From Ascaris suum (Eukaryota > Nematoda > Chromadorea > Rhabditida > Ascarididae), in assembly GCA_013433145.1 (NCBI GenBank), contig CM024187.1:20511826-20575825 (forward strand): a stretch of DNA of 64,000 nt, given 5' to 3'. Each line of letters starts with the position of its first letter. Position 1 is the first letter of the stretch. A program made the position numbers and the translations under genes. Positions 1 through 19,385 of this stretch are shown here, one piece after another. The notes beneath the pieces were generated by a model that saw nothing but the letters and a program-made list of their open reading frames with translations, was not told where the DNA came from and did no database searches.

Positions 1-872
1 TGATTGCATAGTTGCGCAGCAGGTGTGTCTACTTTGATCCAAAAAGACACAGTATATCTTTTACTGTGCACCTTAGATCTCTCTACTGAGGTTTGGGGTG
101 GAGGACTTTTACTTTCTTGCCATGTTGTCATTGTCTACTGTACTTTCGTTATCATTCTTGACGCCTTCCTCCAATCGCTGAAAATGATCAGTGTGCAAAC
201 GTCTAAGGGGACTATTTGGTTGTGACGTCGATCCGATTCGCTGCATCTTTTCCCTAAACATTCTTCAGGGAACTTGCTCACAGCTTAGCATTGATCTCGC
301 TGCCATATGAATAGCTGTACTCATGATGTTTAGGTTTGTACACTTAGTGATGCACCGCATATGCACAATAATTCGATTTCCTCGAAGAGATTTGTACGTT
401 TAATAGGTTCGCAAAAAAAAAAAACATCTAAAAGAATTGTCTGAAGTTCTGCATTGCACGAAGTTTAGGACGTTGCGATGGTCCCATATGAAGGAAGAGA
501 TGAGGATGATGAAATTGCTGGGAAGATGTGCCTATGGCTACTTTGTTTTTTTTTTTTTTTTAATAAGGAAGAAATGCCGTTGATTTTACACTACGACAAT
601 ATAGCATGCGACACGAATGTCCTTGAGGTCTGTAAAACGCCTGCTCACTAGATACTCACTAGGTTACTGTCAAATACGAGGGCGTCTGCTGGAATTAATT
701 TGAAGGATCTGTGTCGACGGCTATTCAAATCAGCTAGAGCTTGATTCTCATTTCGTTGACTGAATAAGTGTTGTCGATAACTTGGTGAATGATTATGCAA
801 ATAATTCTCGAAAAAGGCTGATTTGAATAGAATTGATAGCGACGAGTTAGTGATTGCATTTATTCATTACAG
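1..872. other. No exon recognised; probably intron of the RSPRY1-like gene
   Basis: The first RSPRY1 exon I can recognise begins at 873 in phase 0, and the human protein has roughly 200 residues before the matching point. This stretch is therefore probably intron. I see no open frame resembling the RSPRY1 N-terminal region. It holds poly-A at about 413-424 and a poly-T run at about 545-560. A 73-codon frame at 4-225 resembles nothing and is ignored. Confidence 0.5.
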
Positions 873-7454
<6,582 letters not shown>

Positions 7455-8770
7455 CGTGCATCCTGATGTGCCTCACTACTGTGATCATCTTGCTGCGTCA
7501 CGTGTATGTTGGTTTTTGCCTTCTTTAACGTTTCGCCACTTTGTACTTGCTGTTTAGCTCCACGCAAATTGATCGTTCTTTATGCTCACACAACCGCTTC
7601 ATTGCCACCAAATATCAGTGACTGGCGGCCTTGGTGAAATGAGGTGGCTTCAACACCTCGGAAGTCCAAGCTTGCAAATTATGAGCACTGATTCCGCGAG
7701 AAGAAAGTTAATCTTTGCTGACTCCAATTCCGAAAAAATGCAGTCACCTTCCTGACTTCGGCTCCTTCTAAACAGGTCGACTCCGGCTTGATTCTTTTCT
7801 AATTTTCCTTCTATGGCATTAATGTTTTAGCTGCTGTAGTTATTATGCACTAGAGGGCGTTAGAAGAATGTTGTGCAGCTTTCTCGACATACGGAGCGAA
7901 TGCTTTCATGTATGGGACTACCGCAATATACCGAACAGAGCATTCCTTTACAAAGTGCTCTCGTTTATAGTCCTTTGCACTTAGTAAAAACTGGAGACGT
8001 TCTCGTTAGATTTTGTGAACTATTTTATGAACCCCGAATTTCTCTTTCGTGAAAGAAATGCGGGCATGACGTACTTACTCGCTGTGGGTACAGATTGCTC
8101 TATTTCCCTTCAGAGTTTTAAAATATCAGGAGCGAAACTAAAAAGGTGGAGCTGGAATCAAAGGGGTAGTTGCTGCAGGATTTGCAACCGGAAAACGGAA
8201 GAACGGCGAGAAGGCTGGCTTTGCAGATATTCAGATAATATTAACAGAAGAATTTCTAATACTTTCTTCAAAATTCTCATGGGTCGGTGAAATTTGGAAA
8301 GTATAGATTTAATGCTCGAAAACCTTCGATCACTTCCTTCACCAGGTAGATTGATAAAAATTATAATAAAGTTCTTAGAAAAACGAAAATTCCATAGTTA
8401 AGGAGAGTCGTTTGTAACTCTCTCCTGTTTATGGATTTTGATCTTATTTGTACAGCTTGTAGAGGTTGATTTGAGCTTTCATGGATTTTGGCAGTTAATT
8501 GGAGCGTTTTTGATCGGGAACACGTAAATTAATCCGAATTGGCTGGATTTATATGAGATTTTATCTTGAAAACTTTTCTTGGCAATTTTCGTGCAGTTTT
8601 ATACTTTATTTCACAGTATGTCTAGAAAGTGAATGTCTAAAACTAATTTTGATAAGAATGGATGGAAATCAACCGATCCGAGGAGGTCATCTGCCGGGAA
8701 TCCAGAATTTGCTTTTTGGCCAAAACTCGGCCTAGACTCGAGGAACCAAGCTGAATTTTCGCATTTACCA
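7455..8770. other. Presumed 3' UTR and intergenic DNA, no gene recognised
   Basis: After the RSPRY1 stop the sequence has only short frames in all six phases. The frame at 8015-8290 has no acceptor, donor or domain resemblance that would make it credible. Confidence 0.4.
8365..8370 (+). terminator. Candidate poly(A) signal for the RSPRY1-like gene
   Basis: An AATAAA hexamer lies about 910 bp past the RSPRY1 stop and is the first perfect hexamer I noticed on this strand. The assignment rests on motif and position only. A variant hexamer closer to the stop could be used instead. Confidence 0.25.
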
Positions 8771-8821
8771 TATCTAGCAAACAGTTTCAGAAAAGGTATG
8801 GACTGCGATGGAGTTTTTGCG

Positions 8822-9010
8822 GCATGTTGCCGGGCTACTACTTTGCTGCCTGTTATTACTTCGCCTTCTTTTATTCCAAAATGCCGAAGGCGCGATACTG
8901 TTGTCCATTGCTTTTACTATTGTTATTACAAAGCCCCGAAGGCGCGAGCCTTTTATTGCTTCTCCTATTTGCCTGCTGTTATTCGCGCAGGCGCGCGGCG
9001 TTTGGCGAAT
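8822..9010. repeat. GC-rich imperfect tandem repeat of about 54 bp
   Basis: Three diverged units of roughly 54 bp follow each other. Each pairs a GCCGAAGGCGCGA-type core (absent or altered in the first unit) with a pyrimidine-rich stretch such as TTATTACTTCGCC. The block is distinctly more GC-rich than its surroundings and ends in AGGCGCGCGGCG. Overlapping open frames on both strands (plus 8633-9055, minus 8774-9196, 140 codons each) coincide with it. They are more simply explained by the composition of the repeat than by coding. It could be a degenerate mobile-element end or satellite remnant. Confidence 0.5.
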
Positions 9011-9299
9011 GAGCCGTCTCACGTCATATCTCAGCTCTGGATGATCCAGTTTTGATAAGGTTTTGATCAGTCGATTTTGAATATCTTGAGGAAAAGGCGA
9101 TACATTGAACTTTTTCTCAAGCGCTGGTAGTTGCTTCGGAATTATGTTGTGCTCTAAATTTTCACCATCGCAGTGAATGGTGTCATGTTCGACCAAAACA
9201 TTGCTGAAGAAGCAGCCGTCGAAATTGCGAATTCTGAGATGAAGTTGTTCTGTAATGCCATGTTCTAAAGTTTTAGCGGTCGGCTAAGAGAGATAATTA

Positions 9300-11240
9300 T
9301 AATTGTTGTTTGCTGCTATCATTTTTGATGCGATGTAAGGCCTATCGAAATTCGGATTTAGTTTGAACAACTGCAGTGCTTGGAAAACCGAAAGGGTGCA
9401 TACGCTCAGCTGCTATATTTAAAAAAGAGCAACGGCGTGTTCATCCATCTGTGGTAATTAGGAAATCATAACGATGCTGCAACGTTCTTTCGAAGTATTC
9501 TTCTAGACGCAACGACAGTACAGTACACTCTAACAACATAGGACCGACGCTTGGTCAAATTGAAAGACTCTCCATTAAAGCGACGAAATTGTGGAAGTAC
9601 TGTTCACGAAGCAACCCAGCAAAGTGATGTTTGTGTTAGTAAAATCACACCGACGACTCGTGAGAGCGAGGAAATCAGAAAGCACTGGTCATCCGTCAAC
9701 GCGAAGCGGAGTAGCGTTTGCACACTCACGATGTATGAAGGCGATCTAGGGCTTTTGTTGCTATTGTTGCATTCGCACATATTGAAGGTGACCGCCGACG
9801 GTCCTCCGATTCGACGATTCACACAAACTCCTTTGGTCCGTCTAGGGGAACTAGGATCTATGTACTCCGAAGGCTTGACAGAAAAGCCATCGGCTTCCTT
9901 CGCGGGTTCAGGGATTCCCAGCTCGGTGCATAGCCCGAAGTTAATGCCGATTCGGGATAGCTTTGAATAAGTTTGCTAAATATGCATTTGTTTTTCCCTG
10001 TTAATATGCTTTTCCCTGTCACTGTTAATAAAAGTGGACGGAGAAGTTGGAGGGCATTTGGAGAATGTAAGTATCTTGACTTCCGGAGGCTCATAATAAT
10101 ATTGTAATCTCAACGGTCGTCGCTGTCGTCCCATCCTTACGAAAAACCGAGAACATTTATGAGGGCATCGGTTTTCACGTCGGAATGAGGAGTGTGAGTG
10201 ATGGAATGCAAGGACGAGATAGAGGGGATAAGAAGAGGAAGAGCCCAGGCCGCAGTGGAACCAAGAATTTTGCAGGAATTGGAAGAATGGGGATCGCAAG
10301 AAATCGCATTCGTTGTCTTCCTCGTCCGACTGCTCGTTGGAATCTTTGGCTGATGATGAGCCGAACAATGGAAAATTTCTTACGAGCGGAAATAGTTTTC
10401 TACTTTTTTCGAAACTCTATTTGCTAGTGACTGCAAGGGGTTTTTCTTTGCTACTGCCAACATTACTTGCTACCGAATTAAGTGCTCCTTTTTGATGCTT
10501 ACTAATTACATCACTACTGCTTACTAATGTGTTTACTGCAGTATCGTTATAATTTCAAAGGCCATAAATATCCGTACTACTATTAGCCGTATCAATACTA
10601 ATGAAAGCGCTACTGCCACTACTACTAATTAGGGTCCAAGTAGTAAGTAACATTATTGGAATAGTAGAAAGTAACTAATAAAGTGCTAGTGATGTGATGT
10701 GCTGTTGAAAACAATTATTAGAACCTGAAATTGGTGGCAACAGTGTTAGCGGAAGTACCATTGATACCATTTGTTAGATTTTTTCCACTTTTTTTCGAAA
10801 TATACTTGTTGTTTCCTTTAGTTTTAGTTAATAGTAGCAGAATCAATAGTAGCAGAACCAGCATTTTGTTCTATCCTAGCCTTAACTGCTGGTAGTTGAG
10901 CGACAAGCCAGGAAATCATGAAACATATTTGAGCTGGCGGTTCCCAGCTCGGAGATTGGAGCCGAAAACTGTTGAGCCCCCAAGCCATGAACTTGTACAC
11001 ATATCTGTTGTCAAGAATCGGGAAAATGTGGAGAAAGAGGAGTCAAAAACTGAAGGTTTTTGACTCTGACATCATAAAGAAGGGAGTCAGTTCCTTAACC
11101 CTCACCTCTGCTAGAGTAAAGGATCGACTTCTGAGGTCACACTTCACTGACATCAACCAATGCTGGCTGGGCTGTTTACTTTCATTAGTCTATGTTACGC
11201 GTAATTGTTTACTATAAGCAAGAGTCAACTTTTCGAAGGA
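9300..11240. other. Anonymous DNA with several medium open frames, no gene assigned
   Basis: Frames of 78-139 codons occur on both strands (plus 9551-9970, minus 9976-10368, minus 9858-10094). None shows a domain I recognise, and strand preference cannot be decided. The minus frame at 9976-10368 begins with an acidic serine-rich stretch (NEQSDEEDNECD) that could be coding. ACT-rich degenerate sequence lies at about 10500-10680. A perfect hairpin occurs at 11040-11066. Confidence 0.3.
11040..11066. repeat. Perfect 11-bp inverted repeat
   Basis: GAGTCAAAAAC and its exact complement GTTTTTGACTC flank a 5-base loop, TGAAG. No nearby gene explains it. It could be a small cruciform or the residue of a short inverted-repeat element. 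Confidence 0.6.
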
Positions 11241-11270
11241 GCTGTTCATGCAAATGTACGTAATGCCTTA

Positions 11271-11346
<76 letters not shown>
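11271..11346. repeat. (TA)n microsatellite, about 38 units
   Basis: About 76 bp of uninterrupted alternating AT, followed by a GTATATG break. The open frame reported through it on the minus strand (a run of Ile-Tyr) is an artefact of the repeat. Its length in the assembly may be unreliable because such arrays slip. Confidence 0.95.
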
Positions 11347-11352
<6 letters not shown>

Positions 11353-11439
11353 GAATATTGGATAAATCTGTTTCAGCCGTCAAGAAGTGAATTTTGTCAC
11401 CTGAATACTCTAGACGGACACTAGTTATCAATGTGATGC

Positions 11440-14400
11440 TCGTATTTGCTTCCTCCTGCCAATGAGCTCACAATCCAGTTATGACTGTTTTCGTTGAATG
11501 ACGACTTTTTTTTTCATGTGATTGCATTTGTCACTGTGAACGAAACTCTCATGGAAAACTCTGCGCATTTTGTTTTGGCTCAAATTTAGAAAAGGCAACG
11601 GCACATGAAAATGAGGCCAAAAGATATGTGTTAGTCGGATTCGATGATGGAGAATGAAAGAAAGGATCTTCGAAAGGACCGCCATAAGAGTGAAGATGAG
11701 TGGGGCAGAGAATTGTGACTCTGTTTCAGCAACGCAAAGTTAAAAATGTCCATTTTGATGCGTTTATTAGGGCCTTGCAACATTGCAGTCGACCGTACTG
11801 CTTTGATGATGTTCTCATCTGCGCATCGTAATACCCCGAATGGCTCTTTCCCCCCGCCACTTTCCACAAAACCCTCTTTTAAATGAATTTCCTCATTTTT
11901 ATGTCTTCAGAAGAGAACAACCATTCATTCATCATAAGACTCGAAAAGACGCGATATTGTTGCATACATATTGTTGAGTAAATGTACTGCTGTATACATA
12001 TATCGCTGCGGTATATGCATTTACCCACGCATACTTGCATCCCATGCTGTTGCTTCGTCCTACCTGGCTTAGGCGGAAAGGGTTAACTACGCTCCAAGTG
12101 AGACTTCCTCCATATAAACAGTCTTCTGAAATCTCGAAAAGTTTATAGGCCCCCGGAGGAATCATATTCGAGGTAATGCGGTATTAATGACTGCCGTTTT
12201 GAGGATGTATGTGCTTTCGTCTGTCCACAGTCAGCTGGTTGGTGTGTACTTTCATACAAATTGCCTGTTTAATCAGGATTCATCTGATTGGCCTCATTTT
12301 GGCTGCCATATTGACGAAATAGGTGGAAGAATTCCTCGTTTTAGCAGCATTCGTTCGGTTGGTCGTTTGCTTTTTTGCCACTCCGAACCGTTTTGATGGT
12401 GGCGTTATGCGACCGATTATCATTTATGAACAGTGGGTGAACTCAAACTTCCATGCAAAATTGTGTCAAAATTTGATTGGAACTCGCTCAGCCTCGCTAT
12501 ATTCATTTAGTCACTGACTTTAAAGGACCAAAATGAAGGTGTATATAAATATTCCACTCTAAACCGTTTAATACCCATAGTTATGACGAATCCTAGCTAG
12601 TCATGTATAACAGTTACAGTTCCACTTAATAATTAATAATAACAAATAAAGAAGTGCGAAGTATAAGTACTGAAAATGAGTGAGAGTATCGTCTGATGTA
12701 ATTGCAAAGCAGATAGGATGTCTGAGTGCTTTTTGCAATATTATTGATGATTTCTATGAAATTTATTGTGTTTCAAACAAGCGAGAACAATGGGATTATG
12801 CTTGAAGAGCTTTCTATAATATGCAAATTAAATGTTAATATGTAAAAATATGATAGTTAAGAAGCGATTTCTATGATCGCTATCACAAATTATTTCATCG
12901 ACGGGTTTTTTTTTTTTTGAGCTTTCTCTATATGTTTCTCACTTCATATATTGGATAGCTTAATTGACTTTATAAGTGCACTTTTTCATACTCTGAAGTT
13001 GCGCTCTATGCTCGTTAATGTTCATTGTGTCAATAAAGTTTATTTCATTTTCAAATATTGCTTAAAGATTGGTATCGTTTACAAATAATTCGGTGTATAA
13101 ATTAATTTCATTAAATATCATCTACGCGTATTGTATTTATGTGGTATTTTATGCTTACTGTGTTCTATATCTCAATATTAGTAAAGTTTGCCCATCACTT
13201 TTCATCCGTTGTTATGCGCGAATGCGCAAAAAAGGGAAAATTTGCAGCTTCGTTGAGACTTTTTATGACCTAAATGGCAACTACTCGAGAAAATAGACAT
13301 ATTATTCCTATTGCACTAATCAATTTTTTTGCTATTCAAATGGTGGAAATTATTACGAGGCTTCTGAATGAAGATTATGACAACACTTTGATGGGTGTGC
13401 ATTTCGATGCTCACTTTAAAAAAAGAGCTTTTTTTTCTGGTATGCATGCTTGAGATTTTAAATTTGTCATTTTTGAAAGGAGTAGATGGTTGAAGATTAT
13501 GAACAAGTATGAGGGAAGTGGGACATTTGAAGGATGATAAAAGCTTTAAAAATCGCTTGGAAAGTTGGTGATGGCTTTACGTTTGCATTTTACTGACTTG
13601 TTATATGCCAGCAAAGCTGTGTATCAGAAACGTGATGTTCTGTTCATAAATTCTGGTCTATTGTAATCCGGTTTCAAACGTAGATGTTCTATTTTTTTTT
13701 TCACCCATTATTTCTTGCAACTCAAAAAAAAGTGTCTGATTGTTATTTTTTTTATTGTTGATGTAATGTGGTAAGAACGTTAATGTAATGTCTATCGTCT
13801 TGAAAATAAAAATTGTTGTGGAGGGGAATTTCGCGTGAGTTGTTTGTTTGTTTGTTTGTTTGTTTGTTTGTTTGTTTGTTTGTTTTTTACCATGAAATTG
13901 TGTTTATGAAGCGATCAGATATAGTCGAGCTTGAAGACTAACGTTATGATATTTGTTGCTGAGGTATTTCACATCTTGCAATAGTGCTTTCATCCCGCTT
14001 CGCTCAGAGAAATTTTCTGCGTTCGTTCTTGCTTCGATATCCTTTTGCGAAGCGGTCAATACATAATATTTTCTTCACTATTGATTTTGTAAGTATCACA
14101 GCTCTAAGCGATTTTTGTTGAGATAAGTTGATAGAGAATGCACAAACCAAATATAGCCAGGCGAAATGCTCATTGAATTGATGTGACAAGGTACAAATAC
14201 ACGTGGAAGACCCTTTGCGTTGACCGATACACTAAACATCATATGCTGCACCTTGAGGTTTCGTATTTCCCCAACAACATTATCGGCGGGATGAAGCGGT
14301 GCAATTAACAACGATTGCGTTGCAGTAAATACCAAATACCCTAAACGTGCCACTGAGGTGTCAATCAGGGCGCAGCATATCTGATGCAAAACCATGCAGT

Positions 14401-16600
14401 GAGAGCGCATAATCAAGATGCGTGCAGTTGTGCACACGCGGTTTTTCCCTCGATTTAGCGGAGTTTCGACGCTCTAATCAACATTCAAGAAAAACAATAT
14501 CATTCCTGCTGTCTTATTCGAGTACATTGGTAATAAGTTATTGCGTCTGTCGTTTGCTTTCGAGCTTTTCCGTCGATAAACGTCCACACTGGTAAATGGT
14601 CAAAGTGCTTCTGTTGGTTCACGTTTTCCGTGCTAACACTTTCAAAACAGGTTTAAAAGTTGAAGCGCAGGGGAAAGCTCACTTTTTAGACGCATTTGCT
14701 GAAATCACTTTCTATTTGAACAGCTAGTAGGTAGTAGATTGGTGTAATTCGTTAGGCGTACGAAGATCATCTGACGGAATTCATAGAATAGGAAACTACA
14801 AGCGCAAATCATCAAAACAGTCTCCATCGTTGCGCGATTTTGAAAGAGTGAATGATCATTCGCAGTGATTCTTAGATTGACGTATGTTTGCGAAGTGAAC
14901 TGACGAACGGTCAAAAATATTGGTTGCATATTCCAGAGGGATGAGCTTCGAAGGCTGTGAATGGGACGTGGATTTGTCCACTGCTTCACGCTATTGTGCG
15001 AATGCCTGCCAATTTAATGACTTTCGCTGCAAGTGGCTTTCATTCCAATGATTTTTCATACAAGCGACGACTTCCGCTTTTTGCTTTTACGACGTTCCGA
15101 GAGGCAGGGGAACTGCGGCCGTCGTAAGTGCTGTACAACTACACTGCCTCACACTAGAAGTAGCAATGCAACTCCTACCTTGTGGAACGGCAGTGTGAAC
15201 TGGAGGGCTGGTACTGAAACTGCTGGAGAATGCGAAAGAAAGCTCGAATTTTAATAAGTGCGTGATTTTTTCCTTCCTGTAACATAAAACATTCGATTTC
15301 AATTCTATAGATGAAGTTTCTTGTTTCCTGAAAATTTTGCATTCCTTTCGCATCAACCCTTGCCTGTGCTTCCTTCCATCATTTCTTTTAGGCATTCAGA
15401 CAAAGTGCCATTTTCTAGCCATGAAATTGCAGCCGCGCCTGTGGATTCCTTGCGAGAACCCCCTAAGTGATTTTTTTTTTTGCTGCACTAAATCTTAACG
15501 ATGTCAGATTCTGCTGCTACTTGAATCTTTTGGTGCTTAAAGTGGAAAAACACGACGCTCTTAGCTTTTTTTGCAGCGAGCACGGGTATAGTTTTGTGTG
15601 GCAACGAGTACCAAAAATGAATTATAATTCGAATCCAGTACTCTGAAATGACTGGAACAGCAGCATGAGAAAGTTAAATCTTAAAACTCGACGAGCCGAG
15701 AAACAGAAGCTCGATTAGCATACAGCAGCCATACTGCCGATAAAATGACTCGATCAGTGGTCCTCGTGATGGTTCCTTTGCAAGGTTTTTCAAAATTATT
15801 TTGTGGATCGGAATCGTTAACAATATATTATTAATGTTTTAATAATTCCATTCTAGCTTCACAATAACTTCGCCATTTTCGACAATTTGAATGTTTGATT
15901 TCCTTTAAAACTAACCAATAAAAAACGACCGTGACATTGATCCTTTTGATTTCAGAGTTATCTCTGTTTCTGCGGAATACTGAAACAAATTTCTGTGGCA
16001 CGGTGTGATATCCGCGTGGTACATTCCTAAAGTGCCAAGTATATAACGATAGTTACGCACTGCCTTCATGAAGAACAGACCTTGGCCAACTGCCATTTTT
16101 GAACATCAAGGCTGGTTGAAAATACGTCAGCTTTATGAACCAGTTAATTGAAATGTTTACTGAATGAAAAAGACTTGAGTCTATAGGCCGACTTGCGCAT
16201 TTTCCGGCGAATTGGACAATGAAATGGACTGATTGCACATCGTACATGCACATCGTCTATCTCTAGGCCGAGATGAGCACAGCTCGTTAAGCATTCCGCT
16301 GCACGCCGCTCTATTTTTACGCATCCTGAATTCCAACATTTGGCAACTACTTTACTATATAACAAAGTAATTTTGTGTTCGATAGGTTGAGATGCCGGTC
16401 GGCAACATGTGAGACTTTCAAACTCTTGAAGCGTAGCCTATAAATCAAGACTGGACGGTGCAATGTGAATCAAAAATGTCAGCATGAAATCGAAATGACC
16501 TTCAAGAGTTCGATTTTAAAGAAACTATTGACAACGTCGCCACTTAGATGTCCCACGAAAAGTTTTCCTTCTAAAGTTATGGCCGCTGTGAGTACGTTGG
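11440..16600. other. Anonymous DNA, weak minus-strand exon candidates only
   Basis: No known protein is recognised here. The minus strand has several frames with some coding character. One is near 14262-14415, ending at CTCAAG before a GTGCAG donor-like site. Another at 14705-14989 carries a hydrophobic stretch, METVLMICACSFLFYEFRQM, with a GTACGC site after it. A third is at 15911-16096. I could not chain them into one gene with consistent phases, so they are not annotated individually. Confidence 0.3.
13841..13884. repeat. (TTTG)n microsatellite
   Basis: About eleven tandem GTTT units without interruption, ending in a T run. It lies in otherwise anonymous AT-rich DNA. Confidence 0.9.
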
Positions 16601-16663
16601 AATAAATGAAGAAATCAGCACATAACTGCTGCAATGAATCGGTCTGCGTACTTACATGCTAAG

Positions 16664-16863
16664 CTTCGCTCTACTTTTCTCTTTCTTCGAGACAATTGGT
16701 TAAGTCATAGTGCATTTCTCGTTTCCGCCTATCCGCCTTATTCCAAAGAGAGATGTGAAATATTTCGCACATCCAAAAATCAGGAGAGACTAAAGAATTT
16801 TTTTGCTGATAAACAGGACCATGCAAACTCTACAATGCAAACTATATTGCATTTGTTTCATCG
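16664..16863 (+). CDS. Candidate internal exon, unidentified
   Basis: An open stretch of 66 codons sits between an AG at 16662-16663 (after CATGCTAAG) and a donor CG|GTAGGC, ending in phase 2. The predicted peptide is hydrophilic and mixed, with FLFLRDNWLSHS early and SKNQERLKNFFADKQ later. The polypyrimidine tract before the acceptor is poor. No family is recognised. It could belong with the candidate exon at 17139-17368 on the same strand, but the two phases do not fit directly. Confidence 0.22.
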
Positions 16864-17138
16864 GTAGGCACTCATCAAAATTGTTTCCTTTGAAATGTTG
16901 AGGATTTGTTATGTGGTTGCCTTATCAGCAATTTTGAAATGAAACTGCAGCCTACAAACATTGAAAAGTGATTAGCGATTTTGCTCAAAATTTGACTTCG
17001 CTTAGCTATTGGACCGATTAGTTGTAGCATATGCAACAATAAGCAAATTACAAAAAGTCGATCGTCTCAATTTTAACACGATTAGAGTGACCTTTTTCCG
17101 AGACGACTGAGCAAACGCGAACTGCTTTCTGTGCCGAG

Positions 17139-17368
17139 TGATTCACGTCTTCACTAACATAGAACGACGTCCGACCGCCCCTCCATTGAACGCGCTCTTC
17201 AAAAGTGTGGGTGAATTTTTCGAACGACGGTCCATTGATCAGTTTTGTCATCTAATGTTTTGCACTTCGTCTCGTGATGGAATTGGAGGATATTTATTCC
17301 CTTTTCCGCTTCCAATCTATGGCCTATTTACAACCTTACTGGCCGAAAAAGATCGAGATTCTATACAA
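17139..17368 (+). CDS. Candidate internal exon, unidentified
   Basis: A frame of 76 full codons (plus two leading bases) runs from an acceptor after GTGCCGAG to a donor ATACAA|GTGAAT, ending in phase 0. The peptide contains RRPTAPPLNALFKSVGEFFE, CHLMFCTSSRDGIGGYLFP and FTTLLAEKDRDSIQ, a composition more like a folded protein than random AT-rich translation. I do not recognise the family. The antisense frame at 17048-17251 overlaps and is judged a shadow. Confidence 0.33.
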
Positions 17369-18825
17369 GTGAATGATCCGATCAGATGAGATAACATAGT
17401 CATTGATCAGAATAAATTGCACTAAACGTTTCTCGCTGAAGATATGCTCCCTTTGAAGATTGATTAATCGACTGTCGATCACGCTGACACCTCGATCTTT
17501 TCATTAATTTATTTGTACTTGACACTGTGACTCGAAGAAAATGGAACGTCAAAAAACGTGTAAATTTTCATTGGCTTTAATCTCAACTTTTACTTACTGC
17601 TAATCTAAGTTTTCATTAATCCTAGCATCAGCTTCGATCCCTAACATCATCTTTGCAAGTATGATAAGGGTAAATTTTCAGCCCTCTACGCTTAACGAGA
17701 CAACTATTTCTGTGAGTACTTGAATGCTCATTTGGACATTGTAGGCGATTACTTACATAAGTTCGTCCAATATTCATAACCTGTACAAAACTTTTGAGTC
17801 AGTTCTCATCGATTGTTTTACTGTTATTACCATTTGCTTGCTTATTCATCGCTTCACTTCCACCACAACCGGTTGATTGACACCAACTGGCGTTGAGCAT
17901 CGACTCCTTCGCATTGTTCGCACTCGATACTTTTTGCAGAGAGGTCGTTGAAATGCTTACTTGAAGGCATTTCATAATGTAACTGTTATTTTAGCACGTT
18001 AACCTGGGCATTGAGTGCGGCCATTGACCAGAAGCTTTACAATTTTAATCATCATTTGACATTTGGGTGTAAAAAGTTTTCCCATTTCTAACTGCTAGCA
18101 ACACAATTCGGAGCATTGCGAACATTACAGCATAAATACTTTTATCATAATAGTAAACGTTTATCAAACTGTTAACGAATATTTTCGCCTCACTTTTGAG
18201 TAGCACTCTCGTTTTTGCTCGTGAATATCTCCTTTCTGTTGCAACAGTTTCAAAACAGTTCATTTGAGTCGCTCTTCGCAAAATTTTTCCACGATCTTAA
18301 GACCCATATTATACAACTCCTCATGAGGTATTTGATTTGCAACCATTGCAGTGTTACTATGTTGAGTTCGATATTATTTTTTATTATAATATTGTAAAAA
18401 GCTTCTTGGATATTCCAATGGAAATAGTGTTAACTTTTGGTGAACGATGAGAGCGTCGCATACGTGGTTTGCAGTTGATAAGCGAAATTGGCGTAATAAG
18501 CAATGCGTTCAACAACTTTCAGTTCAGAGCTCGCCGATTAGGGAATCAGCTACAAGAAAAGTCAATGAGGCCAAAGATTTGCAAATTTTCATAAACTTCT
18601 TCGCATTCTCTTATTTGCATTTAATTTGTGAATTTCTTAATGAACACTGTGCATTTTCCAATTCATAAGATGAGTGCTTTATAAGAAAATGCTTTAATAT
18701 TCTGCATTCTTGGACTACCGTTGTATTTTATAAACCCATTCCTTCTTTTAGTGAGCTTCTTTTTGAGGTATCGCAATTTCCTACGTTTTTTTTTACAAAC
18801 GAAGAATTGACAACAGCCACATTAG

Positions 18826-19385
18826 AATAGAAAATGACAAAATTGGATAGGATAGGATAGAATGGAGTAGAATAGAATGAAGTGCAGTAGAACAATTAGT
18901 CCAAGTGGACCAGAGTGGAATAAGATAGGAATAGGAACGAGGGTAGGAGCAGGAATAGGAATGCAGCAGAATTGAGCAAAGTGAGATAGAACTGTGTGAG
19001 TAGGACCTAACTGAACTGATTTGAATAGAAGTCAATTGAATTGAACTGAACAGGAATAAGAACACGGACAAGAATGAGCATGGACGTTGGAGTAGAAAAA
19101 AAAGTAGAAATAAGGATAAATTTGGGAACAAAAGTAGGGAGAGCAGAAGAGAATGTAATCGAATAGAATAGAATAAAATATGAGTCGAAGCAGAAATATG
19201 GTTAAGAATAAGAACAATACTAGAAATAGAAGTCGGAATGGGAGTCGAAATGGGGACGAAATAAGAGCTTGAATAGGAATGGAGAAGAAGAGGATAGAAC
19301 GTAACGAAGCAGAATGGACCAGAATAGAAAAAGATCGAGTGGCAAAGAATAGAACAGAACAGAGTAGAATAGAACAAAATAAAAT
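18826..19385. repeat. Degenerate GAATA/TAGAA-type satellite
   Basis: About 560 bp is dominated by imperfect pentamer-like units (GAATAGAAT, GGAATAGGA, GTAGAATAGA) with strong purine bias on the plus strand. The very long minus-strand frames here (214 and 130 codons, made almost entirely of Ser, Phe, Ile, Leu, Tyr and Cys) come from the pyrimidine-rich complement and are not genes. Confidence 0.85.

Noticed and set aside
8633..9196. Two overlapping 140-codon frames on opposite strands
   Set aside because: Both coincide with the GC-rich tandem repeat. Neither has a recognised domain or clear splice sites.
9551..10368. Frames of 130-139 codons on both strands
   Set aside because: No family resemblance and no decisive splice signals. 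Strand cannot be chosen.
11246..11431. Minus-strand frame through the TA array
   Set aside because: The product is mostly alternating Ile-Tyr produced by (TA)n.
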